A DNA stretch of 64,000 nucleotides, from contig CAJNDS010002548.1 in assembly GCA_905221605.1 (NCBI GenBank), positions 231,001 to 295,000 on the forward strand, given 5' to 3'. A program made the translations under genes and the position numbers. This document shows, in pieces, positions 57,547 through 64,000 of this stretch. This DNA is from Symbiodinium natans. Lineage: Eukaryota > Sar > Dinophyceae > Suessiales > Symbiodiniaceae. The notes beneath the pieces were generated by a model that did not search any database, was not told the origin of the DNA, and was given only the letters and a program-made list of their open reading frames with translations. Position 1 is the stretch's first letter; each line of letters begins with the position of its first letter.

Positions 57547-59928
57547 ATGATGTCCGACACGCATGTTCACGCGGCACGCAGCATGGCTTCTGACCCTGTT
57601 GCTCTATGGCACATTTTGTCTCAAGCTAGGCACATTTGCAACTTTTCGTCCTTTGACAAAATCATGCTTGTGTATTTGTCGGCCTGGCTTCTCTTTCACC
57701 ATTGGGTTGCTGTGGCCGGGTCCCGGTTGCTGTCATCTGTTGGCAATGTGGGCTCGCATAATATGTTCGGACCAGATGGACCTAAGTTCAGCGACGTGAG
57801 CCAGGGAATGCTTGGTGATTGCTTCTGGCTCGCCGCAATCGCGTCTGTTGCCCATCATCAGCCGCACTTGATCCAGGACATGGTGGAAGTCTCCCTGAAA
57901 GAGCAGGAGGCCTATCCTGTGCATGTTGTGCGGTTCATGCTTGCTGGAAAGACGTTCCCCGTCGCTGTAGATGAGATGATGCCAGTGTGGGAAGGCACCA
58001 TGATGCCGAAGTATGCAACACTTCGCAAAGATCAGCACTCGTGGCCCTTGATCTTCGAGAAGGCGTTTGCCAAGCTATTTGGCAGCTTCAGGTCCATAGC
58101 GAGTGGACAGGGCAGCGAAGCTTTCAAAGCCATTGTCCAAGCACCCGTTGACTACGTCGCGCACGCAAACAACTTTCTTGTCAACCATGACAAAGTGTCT
58201 TAGTAGTAGAGTAGGTAACCTTTCACCTTTTTGGGCAATATAACCCCCTTCACCCCAAACCCCTACGTCTACACCCTAAACCCTAAACCCTAAACCTTAA
58301 ACCTTAAACCTTAAACCTTAAACCCTAAACCCTAAACCCTAAGGACAACTAAGGTGTGGGACGAGCTGCTTGAGGCAGCCCAGCAAGGACACCCTATGGT
58401 GGCCTCCAGCCAGGCGGATACACATGGCATCGCGGATCATCATGCTTCTGGGTTTAGGGTTTAGGGTAGGGTTTAGGGCTTAGGGTTTAGGGTTTAGGAT
58501 TTATGGTTTAGTGTTTCGGGATAGTTTTTAATTTCCCCTTCTTTCCTTATAAGGGAACCAAGTCAAAAAGAATGTTCAAAGGGTTTAAAGCACAACCCAG
58601 GCTTATGCAGTCTTGAATGTCTCAACGATGGAGGTGAACGGGAAGCAGGAAAGGACAATTCGTCTCTTCAACCCATGGCATCACAGCACGTACCGTGGCA
58701 AGGTTCCGAATCCAGGTGCGGCCGCCACGGGAGACTTCCGCATGTTGTTGGAGGAGTATGTTGAGTCCTTCAGCCACACGGCGGTTGCCAAGGTGAAGCC
58801 GGGCTATGTGATGTCCTACACAATCCTTTCAAAGGGTACTGACAGGCTGCTAAAGCGAGTCCAGTTTGAGGCTACCAACAGCAAGCCCTTCTCCGTGCAA
58901 CTGGCGTGGCCAGACAGGCGCATCTCGAGGCGCGGCAACTGCGACGTGTTGGATCCGAGGGCGTTCCTACAGATCACGACACCCGAAGGCATGAGCCTTA
59001 GGAGCAGTCATTCCGACCCAATGCGCCGAGCTCTGGAGATGTCAAATGTACGTGTCGATCTCCCTGGGTCTATGGGACCATACTTCGCAGACATCGAGAT
59101 CCACTTTCCGCAAGGAGAATGGGTGGACGAAGTGGTGTTGAACGCGTATGCGAGCGAGGAGATGAAGATTGTGGACGCGGCGAGCTGGCCAGATGACGTG
59201 AAATTTGGCAACTGGATGAGTACACGTTACACTTCTTGGGATACTATAATCCCCCTGTAGAAATGAAAATGTACTTTCTTTTTGGGGCTTAATTATGAAC
59301 TCAGCAACTAAGGAAGTGGGTGGAGTTGGGAGGGTTTGAAAATCGAAAGGTGAATGGTATCTACGAAGAGCGGCACAGCTTTGAATTCCTTGCTCAAGCG
59401 AGGGAGACGTATTGGCACAGGGACTACTGGCTTATGATGCCTGTATATGTGGACAGCACTTTTCTCTATTGGTGTGAGGCTGATCGCCGCTGGCAGGTCG
59501 CCGAAGCAGGTCAGCTGGAGGAAGTGCGACAGGGAGGCTGCCCAGCCCTTGCAAAAGCCCTGCCCGGGGACGACGTGCTGTCACCAGACTTGCCCAAGAA
59601 CTTCCAAGTGCCTGTGGATAAGCTGTGGATGAAGGTCACGTCTGCTGGAGTTGTGCGCAACAGCAATTCTCAATTCACGGCCAACAGCCTCATAGAGGAG
59701 CGCGCTGCGGGGTCGTGTAGAGAGGTCCTCGATCGAATGCAAACATTGAACAATGCAGATGACATCGCAGCCAAGCGCTTTGACGAGCTCTTCCCACCTG
59801 ACTATTCATCCATTGCCAAGCCGGGTGAGAGGTGCGGAGACAAGGCTCGACAGCAGGATGAAGACTGCAGAAAGATGAGCGAGTGGGCTGCACTTTCAGA
59901 CATCGTGGCGTTTGCTGCGGCCGCATAG
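57547..59928 (+). CDS. Calpain-family cysteine protease, four exons
   Basis: Proposed exons: 57547-58194, 58354-58443, 58601 to about 59240, and about 59305-59928. Calpains are intracellular papain-fold proteases, usually Ca2+-regulated. Exon 1 has a hydrophobic N-terminal stretch and the catalytic Cys (codon 57820-57822) in QGMLGDCFWLA. Exon 2 (90 nt) ends with GIADHH, whose last His is catalytic. Exon 3 opens AYAVLNV and has the Asn of RLFNPW (codon 58670-58672), then a C2-like beta domain. Exon 4 is an acidic C-terminal extension. Intron 1 is GT-AG (58195-58353). Intron 2 reads best as GC-AG (58444-58600). The third junction is ambiguous, with no clean GT in frame. Exons upstream of 57547 are possible. 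Confidence 0.85.
58195..58353 (+). repeat. Calpain intron 1 with CCCTAAA array
   Basis: The intron starts GTGTCT and ends CTAAG before GTGTGG, so GTGT is repeated at both junctions. It contains CCCTAAA/CCTTAAA repeats at about 58269-58342. Confidence 0.85.
58354..58443 (+). other. 90-nt calpain exon ending in the catalytic His
   Basis: It encodes 30 residues from VWDELLEAAQQG to GIADHH. The flanking introns hold telomere-like tracts in opposite orientations. Skipping it would keep the frame but remove the catalytic His. Confidence 0.82.
58444..58600 (+). repeat. Calpain intron 2 (GC-AG) with TTTAGGG array
   Basis: Donor GCTTCTGG, acceptor AACCCAG before GCTTATGC. Both junctions share GCTT. 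TTTAGGG repeats lie at about 58447-58512, in the orientation opposite to the tract in intron 1. Confidence 0.8.
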
Positions 59929-60776
59929 GCGTCGACCACCCCTCAGCTCCCAAGAGTGCGGACCAGCGCAGCTCCCCAGTGTGCTTGGGTCTGCTTTAGG
60001 TCAACAGGATCTTGCATAGAGCGTTGACGTACATTGCAGCGGAAAAGCAAGAATGAGAGAGGGCTTCGAAACACATGCGTTAATACAGATGATGGGCGTC
60101 GTAAGACCGGTGCTCCTATGCCAGGCTCCAGCCAACGATGACTCGATCCCACATGAGAGTCACTGTCTCTCCTCGAGAAGGGATTCCTGAGATGTGTTCC
60201 GACTTTAGGGTTTGCTGCAGGGTTTCGGGTTTTGACCTCGTTACCGTCACCTTGCATAAGGGTTTTAGGGTTTAGGGTTTAGGGTTTTGACCTCGTTGCA
60301 GTAAACTTGCATTGGAAGAAAATGTGGCCCAGCCATGATCGCCTTTGTGTCGCTGGTGAACCACATAAGGTCGCTTCCGAAATTCGGGGCACCTTTTAGT
60401 CAGAGGGGGCCTTGCCTATTTCGGCTATGATACCACCCACCCTACCACCCCCCCCACCCAGATGCCTGAACCCACTCTAACCCCATCTCCAGACCCAGAT
60501 GCCTGAAACCCACTCTCCAGAACCGCACTCCCCAGACCCAAATGCCTGAAAACCCAACCCACCACCCCATTGCCTGAAACCCCTAAACCCTAAACCCTAA
60601 ACCTTAAACCCTAAACCCTAAACCCTAAACCCTAAACCCACTCTTCAGACCCACCACACCACCCCATTGCCTGAAACACCCAATCTCCAGATGTAACCCA
60701 AGATCCAACCCAAGCTACACTCCTCACACCCCAGCAACAGCAACCTATCTAGGTGTCATTGGTCAAAACGGGGGGG
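59929..60776. other. Gene-free spacer with telomere-like tracts
   Basis: TTTAGGG tract at about 60255-60281 and CCCTAAA tract at about 60577-60640. ACCCA-rich phrases with ATGCCTGAAACCC recur between 60420 and 60700. I see no gene. Confidence 0.65.
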
Positions 60777-60829
60777 TTCGAAGCAGGTTCCGTTGGCGCG
60801 CCCAGAGCAGAGAACAGGCTCAAGCAGCT

Positions 60830-61398
60830 ATGGTTATACCCAGAAAGGTTGCTCCCGTCAGCCAGGCGGAACCGTATGTGCGACCGGAATGTGATGGTGG
60901 TCTGCAGTCTCATGGTGATGGTGTTCTGCAGTCTCATGGTCCTCTATGGCCTTCTCCAGATCGTGACCGCGCTCAGTTAACGCCGTCGTTGGTGCCTTGC
61001 AACTTCCTCGGATTGTTAGCACTTTGTGTTTTGGTTCTTGCACACCCCAAGTAGCACACAATCCGAAGACTCAAGGCACTAGACCCGTAAATGTTGGAGC
61101 CAAGCGTCTGTTCAGGACGTACCACGCATCGGCAATCAGTGGGATGTCCGGGCTCTCTGCTTTCTTTGGCGGAGGGGTTGGCGGATTCATTGGTGGCTGG
61201 ATGAAGGTCAATCTGATAGAGCTCAGCGATGTGCGTTTAGCGTTTATGTTTTTTTTTGCTCTCTCTCTCTCTCTCTCTTTCCCTCTCTCTCTCTCTTTTC
61301 TTGCTGGTTCGCGACCGTATCTTTCGCATGTCTGTTCCTTGCAGGCGCTGGTGGCGATGATCCTGACAGTGAAGGTTGTGAGAGCTTTCGTCGAGTAG
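60830..61398 (+). CDS. Small Gly-rich membrane protein, exons partly resolved
   Basis: The best-supported part is an exon ending at 61230 and a last exon 61345-61398, joined by a GT-AG intron with a CT microsatellite. Together they encode ...SGMSGLSAFFGGGVGGFIGG, WMKVNLIELSD, then ALVAMILTVKVVRAFVE and a stop. This gives two hydrophobic segments, the first with a GGGVGGFIGG glycine zipper. An upstream frame from the ATG at 60830 (MVIPRKVAPVSQAEPYVRPE) contains a repeated LQSHGDG phrase and may be an earlier exon; its junction to the 61050 region is unclear. I do not recognise the family. Confidence 0.5.
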
Positions 61399-61880
61399 CC
61401 AGAAGCTCCAAAAGCACGGCAATTCGATGCGAGGGAAAAATGGGAAGATGATGCACAACTGAGCTGGCTGGCGACGTGGTGCCGTGTGCCTCAAAATCCT
61501 AACTTAAATCCCGAACACCTGAGCAGGCCCTGAGTGGGCATGAGTTTTCCTCTTCCTTGTGGCTGTAGCACCACCCACCCCTAAATATTTATCTTAAGAA
61601 ACTATTTTATTCCCAATACCCGTATCTACCTAGGTGCCATACGCCTAAATAGGCAAGGGGGTTCCTTGTAGGATTTGGTTCAGGGTTTAGGGTTAAGGGC
61701 TGACCATGCCGCCATGCGCGGAATTGTGACTGGGTTTAGGGTTTAGGGTTTAGGGGGTTGCCGCCATGCGAGGAATTGTGACTTAGGGACTGGGTAGGTC
61801 GCCTTTAACCTTTTTGTTATACAAAAGAACCTTGTTATAAATACACAAGCAAATGAATAAATACAGGTTAACCTTCTTTG
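61399..61880. other. Spacer with TTTAGGG tracts
   Basis: Telomere-like tracts at about 61676-61700 and 61735-61756; a repeated phrase GCCGCCATGCG-GGAATTGTGAC near 61708 and 61759. No gene is seen. Confidence 0.6.
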
Positions 61881-63650
61881 GGCTGAGTATTCAGCCCCTG
61901 AGGTGACGACGGGCGGGGCAACTATGCGAAGATCTTGTTCGACAGCGCCACTTTGGCGACCAAGATCTGTGATTTGCCCACGGCCATTGAGTTCTACGGG
62001 GATCCTGAGAGCCGTGAAGCAGAAGATGCGGGAAGCTGCCACGAAAGAGAGCTTCGCCGAGCGACTGCAAGGTTGCCTGGTGACATGTTGCAGTGAACAC
62101 GGCCGAAGAGTAGAGGAGCTAGATGTTAAGTACAGGGTGCAGGTACCTGGATCAAATTTGAGGATTCTTTCTACTTTTTTGTGGCATGGTTACCTTGTGT
62201 GTTTGGACAAAGAAGCGCTCCTGTTGTTCCCCTAAACCCTAAACCCTAAACCCTAAACCCTAAACCCTAAACCCGAAACCCGAAACCCGAAACCCTAAAC
62301 CCTAAACCCTAAACCCTAAACCCTAAGCGCAGGCACAGCTTTCATCATATTTCTGCGGGTCCAAATATGACCTGACAACGCCCTACGTCCGAACCACGCG
62401 TCAGCTCGCGGTTGCCCGTGTGAGAATCCTTGAGCCGTCCGGCTGCGTTAGGGTTTAGGGTTTAGGGTTTAGGCTTTAGGGTTTAGGGTTTACGAATTCA
62501 CAGCGTTGTGTGGAGCGAAGGCCCCATAGACCTGCAGTGCCGCTGGGACAAGTTGCTCAGGACGATGGCAGACGTCTACGAAGACTCTGGTCACTGTGGC
62601 CAGCAAGCTGTGACTAGAAGCCCAATGGCACCCTTTCGTTTGTTGGAACTGCCGTCCGCGTAAACCCAACCCACACCAAAAAGGATGCGCTTAGGATGGT
62701 ATGGGCTACCTACATAAGCAAGCTTCGTAGGGCGTATGAGCGCAGCCATAATCTTCGACTACGCCACCTGCAGCACTGGGAGCTGGCCCACATGGCCAAG
62801 CAAGACAAGCAGAGAAAGAAGCGAAGGCGAAGGACCTCCGCGGAAATCGGGGACATGAATCTGGCACGACTGAGCAACTTGCTCCAGAAATGGAGCCGGC
62901 TGCTGCAAAAGCATGCTGCTTCTGCGAAGCGGAAGATCAAGCAGGAAGCCCACGGTAGCATGGAACAAAGCTCGCGATGCAAGACGAGCTCGTGAGATGG
63001 AAGTACTTTTCACTTCAAGACGAGGCGAACCCCCTCGCCAGAATCTCAGGACCCACCTTCTTCGGGACCTTATAGTTAAGGGTTACTCCCATTGTTTTGT
63101 GTTTCTCTTTGTTTGCGAACAGAGTACATGACGGAGCCTTCTTGACAGAGTCTAACTGTCCTCAAGTTGAGAAGACATTTTTGTTCAGGCCGTACTTGGA
63201 GGAAGCCGAGGTTGACTTAGTAAGTCCAGTTCGTATCCCCGAGAAACTCTATGACTCTATTAGAATCCCCATAACCCACCTTACTATCCCTAAACCCTAA
63301 ACCCTAAACCCTAAAACCTAAATCCTAAAACCTAAACCCTAAACCCCGCTTCCTAAGTCAAAAGGGCTTTCAAGTATTGCATCTGGACCCGAGAGAGGCA
63401 GTGTTCATGTGATTGTAAGGGTTTTCGGTTCCCGGAAGCCCTGAAGCCCTCACTTGAATCCTAAACCCGAAACCCTAAACCCTAAACCCCAAACCCTAAA
63501 CCCTAAACCCCAAACCCTAAACCCTAAACCCTAAACCCTAACCAAGTGGGAGTTGAGGAGTTTCGGGAAAATCGCTGGAGTCTTGAGAGACTACCGCCGC
63601 AGGGGCAAGATGAATGGGGGCAGGAAGATTGTACATGGACGTTGGGGTTT
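61881..63650 (+). CDS. Poorly resolved multi-exon gene of unknown function
   Basis: Several exon-like stretches lie on the plus strand between telomere-like tracts: about 61905-62140 (two frames look coding, NYAKILFDSATLATKICDLP and then ILRAVKQKMREAATKESFAE, implying a hidden intron or a frameshift); 62327-62447 (YFCGSKYDLTTPYVRTTRQL); about 62505-62660 (VVWSEGPIDLQCRWDKLLRT); about 62690-63090 (very basic and helical, KQDKQRKKRRRRTSAEIGD); about 63118-63220 (CPQVEKTFLFRPYLEEAEV); and about 63545-63645 (WELRSFGKIAGVLRDYRRRG). Exact junctions and a common frame could not be established, and more than one gene is possible. No domain is recognised. Confidence 0.4.
62233..62325. repeat. CCCTAAA telomere-like array
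   Basis: About 13 heptamers with a few CCCGAAA variants. It sits 5' of the exon-like segment 62327-62447. Confidence 0.95.
62448..62493. repeat. TTTAGGG telomere-like array
   Basis: About six heptamers, in the orientation opposite to 62233-62325, on the other side of the exon-like segment. Confidence 0.95.
63284..63347. repeat. CCCTAAA telomere-like array
   Basis: Degenerate array, about eight units. Confidence 0.92.
63463..63542. repeat. CCCTAAA telomere-like array
   Basis: About eleven units with CCCCAAA variants, 5' of the exon-like segment 63545-63645. Confidence 0.95.
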
Positions 63651-63706
63651 AGGGCTTAGGGTTTAGGGTTCAGGGTTCAGGGTTCAGGGTTTAGGGTTTA
63701 GTGTTT
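63645..63706. repeat. TTTAGGG telomere-like array
   Basis: About eight units with TTCAGGG variants, in opposite orientation to 63463-63542. Confidence 0.95.
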
Positions 63707-64000
63707 TGATGCAGGCGCTCGTCATGCCACGAGTATGAAACCTTCGAAACATGTCGCTGCTCAGCTTGGCCGTCAGCTCTTCCTGTGTACAGCTTCCGGG
63801 CATCACGATGGCAGCCTACGAGGACACCAAGGGTTTAGGGTTTAGGGTTTAGGGCAGCCCTAAACCCCCCCGCAGCCTTGCAGCTCCAAACGATCAGCTG
63901 CAAATTCTGAAGACCGAAGCCATAAACACCCGTCCCGATTCTAGAGCATGCTGTTAAGCCTCCGGTAGGTCAAACCTCTGAACTCGATGCCCCGAGAGCA
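63707..64000. other. Right edge: exon-like stretch and telomere-like tracts
   Basis: 63708-63828 is open in places but not recognisable. TTTAGGG then CCCTAAA tracts lie at about 63831-63868. The rest shows no feature. Confidence 0.45.

Noticed and set aside
1-64000. CRISPR arrays, rRNA and tRNA genes
   Set aside because: No repeat-spacer array was seen, and scanning for common tRNA T-arm and rRNA core sequences by eye found nothing convincing; a tRNAscan/Infernal run would be needed to exclude them.

Overview
The window looks like nuclear DNA of a dinoflagellate. The evidence is a relic of the dinoflagellate spliced leader inside the LTRs, short introns with AG|GT-type and at least one GC-AG boundary, many interstitial TTTAGGG/CCCTAAA tracts, long CT and TA microsatellites, and GC-rich genes in AT-rich, satellite-rich spacers. 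The species cannot be named from sequence alone.

Positions 1-34717 hold two head-to-tail copies of one giant LTR retrotransposon. Copy 1 (1-16748) enters from the left edge and has its 3' LTR at 16449-16748. Copy 2 (17469-34717, 17.2 kb) is complete: two 309-bp LTRs that read as identical, TGTGA/TCACA ends and a 4-bp ACAT target duplication. Inferred domain order: Gag with two CCCH fingers; variant retropepsin; C-terminal part of a Ty3-like RT (thumb) plus RNase H; unassigned domains; HHCC-DDE integrase with a GPY/F-like tail; a Rossmann-like region; then the RT fingers and palm with YVDD. After a low-complexity linker come a complete KptA/Tpt1 (RNA 2'-phosphotransferase) domain, a C2H2 finger, two zinc modules of RanBP2 type, a coiled coil, a membrane segment, a SWIM finger and a single-HKD phospholipase-D/Nuc-like domain. 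So the RT is split and permuted around the integrase, and two RNA-processing-type enzymes are attached. Both copies are broken, by different lesions. A hairpin repeat with a bulged G and compensating stem changes is scattered through the element, in coding and non-coding parts.

Positions 34718-48330 are gene-poor: AT-rich DNA with telomere-like tracts, a CT-rich composite satellite (36960-42960) with heptamer arrays, a ~80-bp minisatellite, 31-bp repeats, TTCGAA-rich inverted 9-bp arrays, and an 87-bp satellite whose long reading frames are artefacts.

Positions 48583-51845 carry two minus-strand genes of unknown function. The first has four exons, and each of its three introns carries a small palindrome. 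Positions 52184-55503 are a direct duplication of a ~1.4-kb block containing 51-bp repeats. Positions 55790-57230 hold a ~195-bp imperfect inverted repeat and a 103-bp MITE-like element with perfect 32-bp ends.

Positions 57547-59928 encode a four-exon calpain-family cysteine protease on the plus strand. Its catalytic His sits at the end of a 90-nt exon flanked by inverted telomere-like tracts. Beyond it are exons of one small Gly-rich membrane protein and of a poorly resolved multi-exon gene, again interleaved with CCCTAAA/TTTAGGG tracts up to the right edge.
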